Below, piece after piece: positions 19,601-28,054 of a DNA stretch of 64,000 bases (its first letter is position 1; each line of letters opens with the position of its first letter). The notes beneath the pieces were generated by a model. It worked only from the letters and a program-made list of their open reading frames with translations, searched no databases and was not told the DNA's origin. The DNA is from Andalucia godoyi (lineage: Eukaryota; Discoba; Jakobea; Jakobida; Andaluciidae): NCBI GenBank assembly GCA_009859145.1, contig VRVR01000049.1, forward strand, positions 62,001 to 126,000, given 5' to 3'. The translations under genes and the position numbers were made by a program.

Positions 19601-20302
19601 AGGTCGCCTGCTGTCGTCGAACGGGAACTGAAGGTGACTGCGCAGCGATTCCAGGAAGCGCAGAGGCAAACGGGTGCTGTGGATATCCAGATGATCATGA
19701 GTGCGATGGAGGGGGCGCAAGCAGAGTACGCGCGTATCAAGTCTGTGCTGGAGAAGCTTGATCGCGAAATGGGAGAAATCCGGAATTCGATCGATAGCCG
19801 AAAGAACAAGTACAAGAAGCTGCAGCAAGGCAGTGTTGCCACAATGCGGCTTGACTTTCCAACGCTCCTCAGTTTCCGTAACTACACTGGGCAGCTCAAT
19901 TTTGACCACGAGAAGGAGGAACTCGACATTGTTGTGCACATGCACTCTGTTCGGCGATCGATTTCTGGAGAAGACAAGTCAAAGGGCGACACAGCCACAT
20001 TGTCCGGCGGCGAAAAGTCGTTTTCCATGGTATGCTTTTTGCTGTCCATGTGGAAGACTTGCCATGCTCCATTCCATGTCGCGGATGAATTTGACGTGTT
20101 TATGGATCAGGTCAACCGTCGCGTAAGCTGCGAGCTGATGTCGCAGTTTGCTGCAGAAAGCCACCAGTTGCAGCTCATTTTGGTGACTCCGGATGACATC
20201 AGCTACTTTAGAGAGGACAAGACAATGAAGAAGTTCTTTCTCAAAGCCCCTCGAGAGGCGAATCAGCAGTCTCTTGATGGCTTGTTACGGCGGCGCTCTT
20301 AA
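16685..20302 (+). CDS. SMC6: SMC6, structural maintenance of chromosomes protein 6
   Basis: 1205 residues from the ATG at 16685, the usual family length. An acidic/Ser-rich tail of ~130 residues with a poly-Asp run precedes the ATPase head. Walker A is GQNGSGKSA at ~163-171, preceded by INFLCHDNLKIEF, the typical SMC6 opening strands. A long coiled coil follows to ~550, then a hinge around residues ~555-780, then the return coiled coil. The C-terminal head has LSGGEKSFS at ~1106 and the Walker B-like segment HVADEFDVFMDQVNRR. SMC6 pairs with SMC5 in the Smc5/6 complex that acts in recombination repair and chromosome segregation. Its N- and C-terminal heads are both complete. Confidence 0.95.
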   Translation: MPPRKRVLHEEDEGKDEEAVLGGDDIASPVPKKLKLTRTTSSKRRKNENDGDDDESDSGSPDAAAPAEADMADRPVEFIHGESAHSSEHEDGEADDDDDDDDAEVRGINEKEDSDEDSDDGIPAGAQVFGKVAGRIFMIHAINFLCHDNLKIEFCPWLNVINGQNGSGKSAIVAALQICLGASSRIVERGASVSNMIKHGSDSASVSVVLLNRGLYAYRRKDYGPLIRVTRLIRRTGAPQYKLYNHLTNRVISEKKRDLEKILRRHNIQIDNPAHVITQEQSKKFLGGTSAKDRYKFFLEGTQLAAIRRDIVTISDTLSQFDEFRQVARNDYEQAKKVLADVTAEYNRSRTVRDLLRRKLELSIEFTAANRREKAEEVMKAEMIVSEIRAVIEEKSAKKRADEEEAQRLDEELRRYANQSSASMQEHRRIGSDLDQTHQSMNVLDRRIATIERQKKSAQREIDAHNENLRQFEQRAREQAQQQNEEGERRRQACQRRIDEAKLNLASAEQAVREHKEIVAGHRERLEQARDDSPLNSIDCQIREKEAEVNRLEGQLRDLQNSVPDRLRLVGGRLLATACGTIARNLQRFRQPPIGPIGFFLECDRPWSDVFQKMMSNLNTGWIVSCFQDEKLLRDFLGNSAPKNLVVIVANFRDREYNYADVQHPTFKSVIRFLENSLREHPFRYENRMVVESTIMNVLMDFRHPERSLICESEEEAKDIIYRRQPKNVVDAWLPNMSKIVMKGRSEGVQTSHFDNKFDRYYGRRSIQEDVQEKRAAISAIKQEITRLNENKQEVQQRLDVLRRALTEAESREAELRRPLVPLRTRIQNLERELRDVDAEMSSGQDSDQLIAAEQEEINVQQTTLARLRQEEATVNSSRTLLAEQREALKTRFDQIGEANSSVVARMEQLSAEVAKVTAEVAAMTRVLDTAGKALAEKEKIVLEGRRRIEEYNDSLSTSQTAEVSEEVLHTERSPAVVERELKVTAQRFQEAQRQTGAVDIQMIMSAMEGAQAEYARIKSVLEKLDREMGEIRNSIDSRKNKYKKLQQGSVATMRLDFPTLLSFRNYTGQLNFDHEKEELDIVVHMHSVRRSISGEDKSKGDTATLSGGEKSFSMVCFLLSMWKTCHAPFHVADEFDVFMDQVNRRVSCELMSQFAAESHQLQLILVTPDDISYFREDKTMKKFFLKAPREANQQSLDGLLRRRS

Positions 20303-20455
20303 GCCTCCTTCCCGTTTGTTGTGCTCGTTCGCGGTTTGCACTGCTGCTGCCTTTCTTTTCTCTTTCTTTCATTTGAAGTTTTTTAACAGAGTGGTTTGGT
20401 CAGCAGCAAAAAGGATAAACTTTAAAAAATGAAGAAAAACAGAAGGACGGTGCGT

Positions 20456-21433
20456 TTATGGTTTTGAAAGCCACTTGGTCAGCTCGCGGAGACGTTTCTC
20501 GCCGGTCATGATCTTTGCAGTCAGTTCCTCGTACTTTGCAAGATCGAACCGTTGTTTTGCTAACAACTTTTTCATCTTGCGATTCGCCAGCATGTTGCGA
20601 ATTCCATCGTACGAGAATTCTGTTTTAGTCAATCCAAAGAACAAGACCCCTGCAAGTGTAAAAGAAAAGCTCCAGTAGAACGAGATTGGTTCAATGATAT
20701 CCCAGGACAGCTCGTAAAACGTAAGACGCGCCAAAGCTGCAAACTGTGCAAACACCGAGAATATTGTGAACCAGATTACGCGGTCTGAGTGCCGATAAGA
20801 CTTTGCCTCCACGACGTCGTGCACCACTTTCAACGGTTCGATTTCGCTGCGTAACACTGCCAACTCTTGCTCTTGCTCTTCAATAAGGCGCTTTGTATGT
20901 GAATCATCCAAATCTAATATATGAAGAACCTTCCGCAGAACTACCTCCGGCTGCGTCAGAATAATCTGTGCAGAAGGAATGTACACACACGAACCCGCAT
21001 CGTGCATCTTTTGCGCAACAACTGGGGCCTCACTGCTCGGAATCCCATGACGAACACATAAATTCTCAAAACTGTGAATCGACCATTTTGGCGAATCCGA
21101 CTCTCGCAAGTCATTCGCAATTCGATGATAGGCCATGTTTGTCACCACCTGCCGAACTGGAAGCGCCAGTTCTGGCCCGGACCCGGACCCGGACCCAGAC
21201 CCAGACCCAGACCCAGAGTCAGAGTCAGATTCAGGCACTGACGAAGCAGACAAGGCTGCGTCAATCGCATTGGTCTTGCCAACAACTGTAGAGAAGAACG
21301 ACACGCCAACCATCCCCACAGGACGCGCCGACACACAACTGCAGCCGCCGGTGTAGAGTATGCAATTACGGAACGCAAGGACTCCAGCAACAGAGCGCAG
21401 TGGCCGCAATAGCATTCTTGAATGAGCCAGCAT
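20456..21433 (-). CDS. MCU: mitochondrial calcium uniporter pore subunit
   Basis: 325 residues from the ATG at 21433. The Arg/Ser-rich first ~50 residues (MLAHSRMLLRPLRSVAG) fit a mitochondrial presequence. A (Ser-Gly)n linker follows at ~72-88. The body has the MCU N-terminal domain, then a coiled coil (RLIEEQEQELAVLRSEIEPL). Two membrane helices flank SWDIIEPISFYW, equivalent to the selectivity-filter signature WDxxEP with both acidic residues kept. A second coiled coil (RNMLANRKMKKLLAKQ) closes the protein. MCU is the calcium channel of the inner mitochondrial membrane. It converges with SMC6 and diverges from the LYR gene across a (GA)n tract. Confidence 0.92.
   Translation of the reverse strand: MLAHSRMLLRPLRSVAGVLAFRNCILYTGGCSCVSARPVGMVGVSFFSTVVGKTNAIDAALSASSVPESDSDSGSGSGSGSGSGSGPELALPVRQVVTNMAYHRIANDLRESDSPKWSIHSFENLCVRHGIPSSEAPVVAQKMHDAGSCVYIPSAQIILTQPEVVLRKVLHILDLDDSHTKRLIEEQEQELAVLRSEIEPLKVVHDVVEAKSYRHSDRVIWFTIFSVFAQFAALARLTFYELSWDIIEPISFYWSFSFTLAGVLFFGLTKTEFSYDGIRNMLANRKMKKLLAKQRFDLAKYEELTAKIMTGEKRLRELTKWLSKP
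21175..21232. repeat. hexanucleotide repeat encoding (Ser-Gly)n in MCU
   Basis: Plus-strand units GACCCG then GACCCA, followed by AGTCAG units, repeat about nine times inside the MCU frame. This is the same repeat type as in the NPPY-methyltransferase gene at 12971-13008. Confidence 0.9.
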
Positions 21434-21487
21434 GATGAAGCCCGAACCGAAACCGAAATCGATCGGTAAGGGAAAACCAAAGGGGGG

Positions 21488-21496
21488 AGGGAGAGA

Positions 21497-21583
<87 letters not shown>

Positions 21584-21590
21584 AGAGAAC
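21488..21590. repeat. (GA)n microsatellite between MCU and LYR genes
   Basis: About 100 bp of GA dinucleotides with occasional GGG interruptions, starting ~55 bp upstream of the MCU ATG. It reads (CT)n on the MCU coding strand. Confidence 0.95.
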
Positions 21591-21933
21591 AGGCAGAAAA
21601 GGAGACGACGACGGCGTCGAATAATAAGAAAAAGCAGCGGCAGAAGCCATCAACTGCGAGAGTTAAAATGCAAACGAGCGCTTCATCATTCCTCGTTAGT
21701 GCACCCCGGTTGCCAATTGTCGACCAAATACGCGATTCGTCTGCCGAAGAGGTATCTGGCTTCGGTGTGTGTGGAGTGCGGAATGCGGACCCCGGAGAGT
21801 AGTGGCAGCAGAAGAAGAAGGGAGAACCCGAGACAGCAAATATATATGTATATATATATATATTTATTTATTTATTATTATAATCGATAAAAAAGAAGAG
21901 AAGCAGGTTGGGGGAGCGAAGGAAACTGTGTGG

Positions 21934-22353
21934 ATGAATCGATCAAGAGTGCTGTCGATGTACCGGAGACTTCTGCGGTCTTGTGTGAACCCGGAGCATG
22001 TCCAGTCAATCCGCTGTGGATTCCGACAGAACAAAAGCCAGGTGGATCCAGCAGCGATCCAGGCATTTCTGAAGGATGCTCAAGACAGGCTTTCTTTTTT
22101 GAAAATTATCAATCGGAATTCACTGCTGCATGGGCAAAAGTTGTCGGATGCCAACGTTCCAAAAGCATCAAGGTATGTGATCATGGATGGAAAGCTCGTG
22201 CCAATGACAGACGATCTTGAGCTTGCAAGTGGTGGAGGAGCCGCAAGACCTTCACTCAAAGACGGGGGCATCGACCCAGAGCATTTGAGAAGGCACAAGG
22301 CTTTGCTTGACCGTCAGCATTTCAGAGGCCCAATGTGGAACAATAAAAGATAG
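21934..22353 (+). CDS. LYR-motif (Complex1_LYR-like) mitochondrial protein
   Basis: 139 residues from the ATG at 21934. The opening RVLSMYRRLLRSC matches the LYR signature (here M-Y-R followed by LLR), and a conserved Arg and Phe lie further along (RCGFRQNK, FLKDAQDRLSFLK). LYR proteins are small helical mitochondrial matrix factors. They bind acyl carrier protein and serve as assembly factors or subunits for respiratory complexes and Fe-S clusters. The C-terminal ~60 residues are less typical. Which LYRM/SDHAF member it is cannot be settled by eye. The ORF extends upstream through a (TA)n tract, so the downstream ATG was chosen. Confidence 0.6.
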   Translation: MNRSRVLSMYRRLLRSCVNPEHVQSIRCGFRQNKSQVDPAAIQAFLKDAQDRLSFLKIINRNSLLHGQKLSDANVPKASRYVIMDGKLVPMTDDLELASGGGAARPSLKDGGIDPEHLRRHKALLDRQHFRGPMWNNKR

Positions 22354-22942
22354 ACCTTTGTTTTCACTGCCGCCGTTGTTTCTATATTATTATTATTACT
22401 ATTCTTATTATTGATATTAGGACCGATTGTGTTTAATTAGGATTGGACAGTCGCTGCTAATAAGACTTGGCAGAACTCAGGACACACCCTGCGATACACT
22501 GCATCAATACGAAATGTCGCTCATTGGTATGACCGGCACAATCACACCCCAGAGAAGGGGGTTGAGACACTGTACCCCCCAGCGAACTGTCCATCTCAGC
22601 CGCCGGTGCGTGGGCCGCGATGCCAAACGCCCGGATGAAACACCCGTCAGTGCTGACTCAGCCGGCCTGCAGCTCTTGTGTCGGAATCCACCGGGTATTC
22701 CTAGCGCAAGCGGATCGTCCGTGAAGATCGAGTTTGCGAGGACTACGGAAGATGTGTGGGAGAAAATCTCCGGTTCCGCTGGACATATTTTTACGACCGC
22801 TTCTCCGGATTCTTTGCATTGACCGAAATGAGGTGCGCGCCCTAAAGGAAAGCTTCACTTCTTTTTTTTTATCCCAGCTTTCTTTTCTTTATTTTATTTT
22901 ATTTATTATTATTATTTTTTTTGGTTTGTTGAATGGAAATCA
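22354..22942. other. intergenic region, no gene recognised
   Basis: Spacer between the LYR and Dim1 genes, with A/T-rich ends. An ATG-less frame of ~130 codons runs through 22427-22822, but its composition is unlike its neighbours and I do not call it. T-rich text lies just before the Dim1 start. Confidence 0.4.
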
Positions 22943-23380
22943 ATGTCTTATTTATTGCCTCATTTACCAACGGGGTGGCATGTAGACCAAGCGATCCTCT
23001 CAGAAGAAGATCGACTTGTCGTTATCCGTTTTGGCCGAGATTCGGATGCCGAGTGCATGCTCTTCGACGAAACACTGGCGGCAACCGCTGAGCTCTTGCG
23101 AAACATGTCGGTTGTGTATCTGTGCGACATTGACCAGGTTCCTGATTTCAACGTCATGTATGAACTTGTGGATCCGTGCAGCGTAATGTTCTTTTATAGG
23201 AACAAACACATATTGGTAGACTGCGGCACGGGAAACAACAACAAGATCAATTTTGCCATTTCAGAAAAGCAAGAGTGGATTGATCTCGTGGAAACAGTCT
23301 TTCGCGCTGCACGAAAAGGAAAGGGGATTGCAATGTCCCCTCGAGATTACTCTCGGTCCCGACGAGAATTTGTTCCTTAG
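22943..23380 (+). CDS. DIM1: Dim1/U5 snRNP 15 kDa protein (thioredoxin-like 4A)
   Basis: 145 residues from the ATG at 22943, within a few residues of the near-invariant family length. Family landmarks run throughout: MSYLLPHLPTGWHVDQAIL, VVIRFGRDSDAECMLFDE, VYLCDIDQVPDFNVMYELVD, VMFFYRNKHILVDCGTGNNN, and a C-terminal RSRREFVP in place of the usual 'RGLVVSPKDYS' neighbourhood ending. The protein has a thioredoxin fold without the CxxC active site. It is a core component of the U5 snRNP and tri-snRNP, consistent with spliceosomal introns in this genome. It overlaps the 3' end of the PMS2-type gene by 4 bp, tail to tail. Confidence 0.97.
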   Translation: MSYLLPHLPTGWHVDQAILSEEDRLVVIRFGRDSDAECMLFDETLAATAELLRNMSVVYLCDIDQVPDFNVMYELVDPCSVMFFYRNKHILVDCGTGNNNKINFAISEKQEWIDLVETVFRAARKGKGIAMSPRDYSRSRREFVP

Positions 23381-25386
23381 TCCAAGCGTGAACCGCCTTC
23401 ACTCGCGATGTCGGCGCCGAGTTTTTGAATCATTTCGTCCACTTGTGCGAGATCAACACAGTGTCTCATCGTTGGGCGCCCATGTGGACACGCCCACGGT
23501 TTTTCCGTGATGGACATGTTTCGAACCACTCGAATCATTTCTCCCATGTCTAGAGAATCGCCAATCATGATCGATGACCGGCACGCTCGAGAAGCAAACA
23601 TGCTTCGTATTCTGGATGGCTGATGCGTCTGCGTAACGGGGTCTTCTTTCACTTTCTGCAAGAGGTCCTGGAAATCGGCTTCTCCGAGAAGAACTTTTCC
23701 AGAAAACGGACATTCGGAAAGGTACAGCCCGTCGTCTCTGTCTTCAAATCGAAACCCGTTGCGCAGAAATGCAGCGCTGTGATCCCGGACCACATCGATG
23801 TCGCTAATTCCGAGTGGCAGCTTTTTCGCAATAATTAGCTTTTGTGTGTGCAGCTTTGTGGTCGCCTGCAGCTTAAAAAAATTGTGAATCTCGTCGGACG
23901 CATGCTGATCGATAATGAAGAGATGATTGTCCAACATCGCAAGAATAAATCCCTTGTTGAATTGCCCAATGATTTTCATCCTCGTAAAATCGTCTTTTGA
24001 TATTTGTTTTGAAAGCTCTTTTTCGCATTCTGCATTCTCATTCGGATCCAATCCAGCGTTAAAAACATGATCCACTGGATTGGCAACAACAGTGGACAGG
24101 AGATCATTCCCACCTCGGCTGCGAGAATCAAACCGACTGCGAATCGAGGACAAAGACAAGTGCACTCGCGACTGAGACTGTACGAAGGCCGCATCCTCCT
24201 TGAATGCATTTGTCACTTTCCAGCCGGACGACTGCGTACTTGCTGACAGCCCCCCAGCACTCGGAACGCTGTTCGATCCGGAGTCCAGAGAATCGTCTGA
24301 TCGTTTGGGTGGTGCGACGACTTGCGATTGGGGGACAGGCCGGGACGTGGACAAAGGACTTCCAACCTGCAACGTAAAGGCCGACAGCTGGTCGCCCCAA
24401 AGCGCAGAAAAGTGCGCACGGAAACCCGACACAAAAGCATCTTCGTCGACAAAGAACACTTTCCTCTTATCCGGGGTCACATTAATGTCCACAAACTCAT
24501 GAGGAACCACGATATTCAAACCAAAACAAGGATACGACGAAACAGAGGCAGTGTGTTGTGATCTCCAAGCATCGTTAATTGCTTTCAAAATCTTGACGTG
24601 GTGAATTGGTCGCGCATTCAAGAAGAGAAACTGTCGATCCGACGTCGCTCGAGCACCCTCGCGATTGCACGCAACCCCCTGCACTTTCGCTTCCTTCTCC
24701 CCAGCCAGCGAAACGGAAAACGTCGTAACCACAATCGAAGACTTTCCAAAAATCCTGTTCCAGTTCTCTAACATTGTCGGCCGTCTCTCTGTGGCTAAAA
24801 CAACCTTTTCTCCGTTGCGCAGAACAACTGCCTTATCCACGCCAACAATGGCGTATTGCGTCATCAGATCCACGCATTTTCCAAACTCTCGCTTGATGTG
24901 CCTTTCCAGCTCTTTGCGCCGCACCGGGAGCCGCTCAAACACCCTCAGCACTTTTACGGATGTCCCAATGTCCCGGGCGCATATAGAACGGGAAACAATG
25001 CTCCCATGGTTGTCAAAAGTGATTATGTTACCGACTGCAGAACTTGAATGACGTGTTGTAATGATCACGGAACCAACCGCACACAGAGAAGCAAGGGCTT
25101 CTCCGCGAAACCCAAGGGTCGACACGTTCTTCAAGTCTTCAAAATTCGACAACTTTGAAGTCGCATGCCGCAAAGTAAGCATTTCGAATTCGCTCTCTTG
25201 AATCCCAGTCCCGTTATCAACAACTTCCAATGCCTGCAATCCTTGCTCGGAGAAGCGAGCTTCAATTCTGCTAGCGCCAGCATCCAGTGCGTTTTCCACA
25301 ACTTCTTTGAGCACAGACGCAAGATCAGTGATGACCTGGCCGGCACATATTCTATGCACAGCTTCTGAAGGCAGCGCGCGGATCAT
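23377..25386 (-). CDS. PMS2: PMS2-type (yeast Pms1) MutL mismatch repair protein
   Basis: 669 residues from the ATG at 25386; a longer frame without an ATG was not used. The N-terminal GHKL ATPase has VLKEVVENALDAGA, VDNGTGI and TLGFRGEALASL in order. The C-terminal domain has FNKGFILAMLDNHLFIIDQHASDE (D-Q-H-A near residue 491) and ACRSSIMIGDSL with CPHGRPTM, metal-site elements of endonuclease-active PMS2/MLH3. The motif is normally DQHA-x2-E-x4-E; here it reads DQHASDEIHNFF, so the second Glu is Phe. PMS2 pairs with MLH1 and nicks the daughter strand in mismatch repair. The linker is long and Ser-rich. Confidence 0.93.
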   Translation of the reverse strand: MIRALPSEAVHRICAGQVITDLASVLKEVVENALDAGASRIEARFSEQGLQALEVVDNGTGIQESEFEMLTLRHATSKLSNFEDLKNVSTLGFRGEALASLCAVGSVIITTRHSSSAVGNIITFDNHGSIVSRSICARDIGTSVKVLRVFERLPVRRKELERHIKREFGKCVDLMTQYAIVGVDKAVVLRNGEKVVLATERRPTMLENWNRIFGKSSIVVTTFSVSLAGEKEAKVQGVACNREGARATSDRQFLFLNARPIHHVKILKAINDAWRSQHTASVSSYPCFGLNIVVPHEFVDINVTPDKRKVFFVDEDAFVSGFRAHFSALWGDQLSAFTLQVGSPLSTSRPVPQSQVVAPPKRSDDSLDSGSNSVPSAGGLSASTQSSGWKVTNAFKEDAAFVQSQSRVHLSLSSIRSRFDSRSRGGNDLLSTVVANPVDHVFNAGLDPNENAECEKELSKQISKDDFTRMKIIGQFNKGFILAMLDNHLFIIDQHASDEIHNFFKLQATTKLHTQKLIIAKKLPLGISDIDVVRDHSAAFLRNGFRFEDRDDGLYLSECPFSGKVLLGEADFQDLLQKVKEDPVTQTHQPSRIRSMFASRACRSSIMIGDSLDMGEMIRVVRNMSITEKPWACPHGRPTMRHCVDLAQVDEMIQKLGADIASEGGSRLD

Positions 25387-26106
25387 TCGTCTGACTCCCA
25401 AGATCCAACTCCTGCGCCTTCCAACAAAAAAAAAACAAACAGCAACCAAAGAAGAACAGAAAAAAGAAGGGCAAAAAGAAGCGGAATGCTTTGGCGACTG
25501 CCGGACAATACGTGGGCGGGGAACTGCGGGATCGGAAGGATGATGGAGCAGAATCGTGCTCCGACACGCTATTACTTTTTATTATTATTTTTTGTGATTG
25601 CTTCACGTCACGTTCAATCGACTTTTTCGACCGTCTGACCAGTTCCCAACTTCGTTGGAAGCAAGAGGACGGCAACTGACCCGTCACAATGGTCAGCCCA
25701 AAAAACACAGCATTAAAAACCAGTGGGGCGAGGAGGGAGAGAAAAAAAATGAGCAGTTCACGCCTTCACGGTTTAGCACGAGAACAGAACGGCGATCTTT
25801 TTTTTCTTTTTCTCTCGTTTTACTCACAAGATCTGTTTGTTTATCTGTCTTTTTTTTTCTGTTTCCACTCTTTGCTGTCGCGATCTTTGGTGAAATTGCC
25901 CATATTACATTCATAACTGCTTGCATTTCCCTTTCTACCCGGCAGCCCTTTCTCATTATTATTTTTTATTATTATTATATTTTTTTTTTCTCTTTTTCTC
26001 TTTTGAACTTTCTGGCTTATTTTTCAAATCGAACCACCCGGCAATTTTTTCCCCGTCCCATTGCTGAGTTGTTGCACAGTTTCTCTTATTTATTTCTCTG
26101 TCTGAC
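25387..26106. other. intergenic region between divergent PMS2 and FCP1-like genes
   Basis: Shared upstream region, strongly T-rich on the plus strand from about 25795 to 26040, with several poly-T and TTATT runs. No gene or RNA was recognised. Confidence 0.5.
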
Positions 26107-27528
26107 ATGATTCCGCGACAGACTTCTTCCCAACGAAGCCCACCTTTGCGGAGTTCTGTTCCGTTGGCTGCGCCGTATGGTTCTTCGGGAAGTGCATCAA
26201 CACAGCTACCGAATGTTTCACAAGGCCAAGGCTCTGGAACTGCGCTTTCCTTTGCAAAATCCCCCTTTCGGGCACAGCGTATCGGTGTCCGGTCACAGCT
26301 GGAGCTACCCCGAACCCGAAAAGTGCCGTCCCCTACGAATGCCGGTTCTTCACCGACCAATGGTATGGTAGGTTCTTCACCGACCAACGGCGGCCCAAAT
26401 TTTTCCGTGACGAGGTCTTCGATGGGTGCGTATGCTCGGCCTCTGGGGAGGTCTTCCACTTCAATGCTGCCCGCCCATCCTGATCATGGCGGCAGCGGAT
26501 TTCAATCTTCTTCTGCCGGCACGCTGATGGTTGGGAATTCCAATCCAAACCAACAGCAGAGCATCGAACGCGGCATTGATTCCTTATCATTGGGATCGAA
26601 TGAAATTGGGCGTCCGTTATCGTATTTGCGAGAGCGCTCTCCTCTGGGTTTCCTGTCCCTGGTTCCACATACCGGTAACGATGGAGAAGTCATGGGAGCG
26701 AACCCGTATGAGATGGTGTACGTGAACTGCCCGACCAAGTTTGTTTTGGAGCCCGATCCATGCCACTGGCACGAAACGAAGCTGGCTGAGTACAGAGTCA
26801 AACAAGGATTGCAGTTGCTAAAGAAGATTGGTTCGGATCCAAACAAGAAGCACATTGTGCCTCTTCTCAATGGGTTCTATTTGGTCATTACCTTTGATGG
26901 AACTGCAACTCTCCACAAGAGGCAGCTGACCATTGTCTTTGACCTCGACAATACATTGGTACACTCTGTTGAAACAGATCATCCCGCAATGTATGCTCGT
27001 GGGTCAGATGTTCACCATTTGATCTTCAGAGAACCGTACGAACATGAGGACTCGCACGTCGTGTGCAAAGTCCGACCTGGCGCTCGTGAGGTTCTGAAAG
27101 CTCTGGGGGAACGGTTTTCATTGTACATTTGCACCATGGGTACCAAGTCGTATGTGACGCAGGCACTCAAGGTTTTGGATCCTGACTCCACAATTTTCCG
27201 ACATGCCATTTGTCGCGAAGATTTGCCGTCCCTTCCGGACGATCCGAATGTTCTCGTCAAGGACCTGTACCGCATTCAAGTCTTGCAAGATCCCACCTGG
27301 ACTCTGGTTGTTGACGATTCTCCGGATGTCTGGATTCAGAAGGGACATGTTCTGCCGATTACAAAATACTACTATTTCGATGAGTACACATGCGAGTCGT
27401 ACCGAAATGCAGTCCCTTCGCTGTACTCGGCCCGTGTTGTCCTCGAAGGCATCCATCGGCAGTTCTTGTTTGCAGAGAAGCCTTGGGAATGCCAGGTCCT
27501 GAGTCTTTTGGAAAGATTTCACCGATGA
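26107..27528 (+). CDS. FCP1-homology (CTD-phosphatase-like) HAD phosphatase
   Basis: 473 residues from the ATG at 26107. The first ~190 residues are Ser/Pro-rich, including a duplicated GSSPTN unit at ~79-94. The FCP1 homology domain begins at about residue 276 with IVFDLDNTLVHSV, the DxDxT nucleophile motif of the HAD superfamily. VCKVRPGAREVLKALGERF and LYICTMGTKSYVTQAL follow, then VVDDSPDVW with the acidic pair of motif IV. No BRCT domain follows, unlike canonical FCP1. The family dephosphorylates Ser residues of the RNA polymerase II C-terminal repeats. The Tyr-rich ITKYYYFDEYTCESY segment near the end resembles FCP1 rather than small SCP phosphatases. Confidence 0.88.
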   Translation: MIPRQTSSQRSPPLRSSVPLAAPYGSSGSASTQLPNVSQGQGSGTALSFAKSPFRAQRIGVRSQLELPRTRKVPSPTNAGSSPTNGMVGSSPTNGGPNFSVTRSSMGAYARPLGRSSTSMLPAHPDHGGSGFQSSSAGTLMVGNSNPNQQQSIERGIDSLSLGSNEIGRPLSYLRERSPLGFLSLVPHTGNDGEVMGANPYEMVYVNCPTKFVLEPDPCHWHETKLAEYRVKQGLQLLKKIGSDPNKKHIVPLLNGFYLVITFDGTATLHKRQLTIVFDLDNTLVHSVETDHPAMYARGSDVHHLIFREPYEHEDSHVVCKVRPGAREVLKALGERFSLYICTMGTKSYVTQALKVLDPDSTIFRHAICREDLPSLPDDPNVLVKDLYRIQVLQDPTWTLVVDDSPDVWIQKGHVLPITKYYYFDEYTCESYRNAVPSLYSARVVLEGIHRQFLFAEKPWECQVLSLLERFHR

Positions 27529-28054
27529 TTCATTTCTGTGTGCTTTTGTAAAAAATCTTTGTGATCCACGCAGTTGCACTAAACCGGCGTTGCCTCTGTG
27601 CTTTCCATGCCACGTGGCTTCAAAAGCGGAAAGACAATGCCGCACGGTCAACGCCCGCTAATGCACTTCTTTGTACCCATCATTGTGGATCGGCAAATGT
27701 GGTGGCAGGGGTTGCAGAATCGCAGGATTAAACACTCATCACGCAGAACGCAAGCCACCAGCTGTTTCATTTGCTGCTAATCACTCGAAAAAGACATCCC
27801 TCTGCCACCCGGTCGTCAATCCCCGCAAGATCAACCCATCTGAGAGTTCACACCAACCATCAGCACTCTTGTAAGCGAAGTGCAGAGCAAGAGAATATCA
27901 GCAGCTGTAATTAAAAAAATTCAGAGCCGTTTATTTAACGTGCAAAAAAAATTAAAAAATTAAAAAAGTTGCTAAAAAAAATTGTTTCTGCTTTGAAAAA
28001 TGCAAAAAATTCCTTTGTTGCGTGATGCATTTTGCTTTTCTTCTATACACACAA
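27529..28054. other. intergenic spacer
   Basis: Spacer between two genes in the same direction. The last ~150 bases (27905-28020) are a very A-rich stretch of AAAAAATT text, a probable promoter region for the next gene. No coding region is visible. Confidence 0.5.

Noticed and set aside
20680-20715. MCU filter motif DIIE instead of DIME considered as a functional oddity
   Set aside because: The acidic residues and Pro are intact, and the middle positions vary naturally between lineages (WDxxEP).
22427-22822. Plus-strand frame of ~131 codons between the LYR and Dim1 genes
   Set aside because: No ATG at a sensible place, Cys/Arg-rich composition unlike the neighbours, and overlapping open frames on the other strand; most likely chance.
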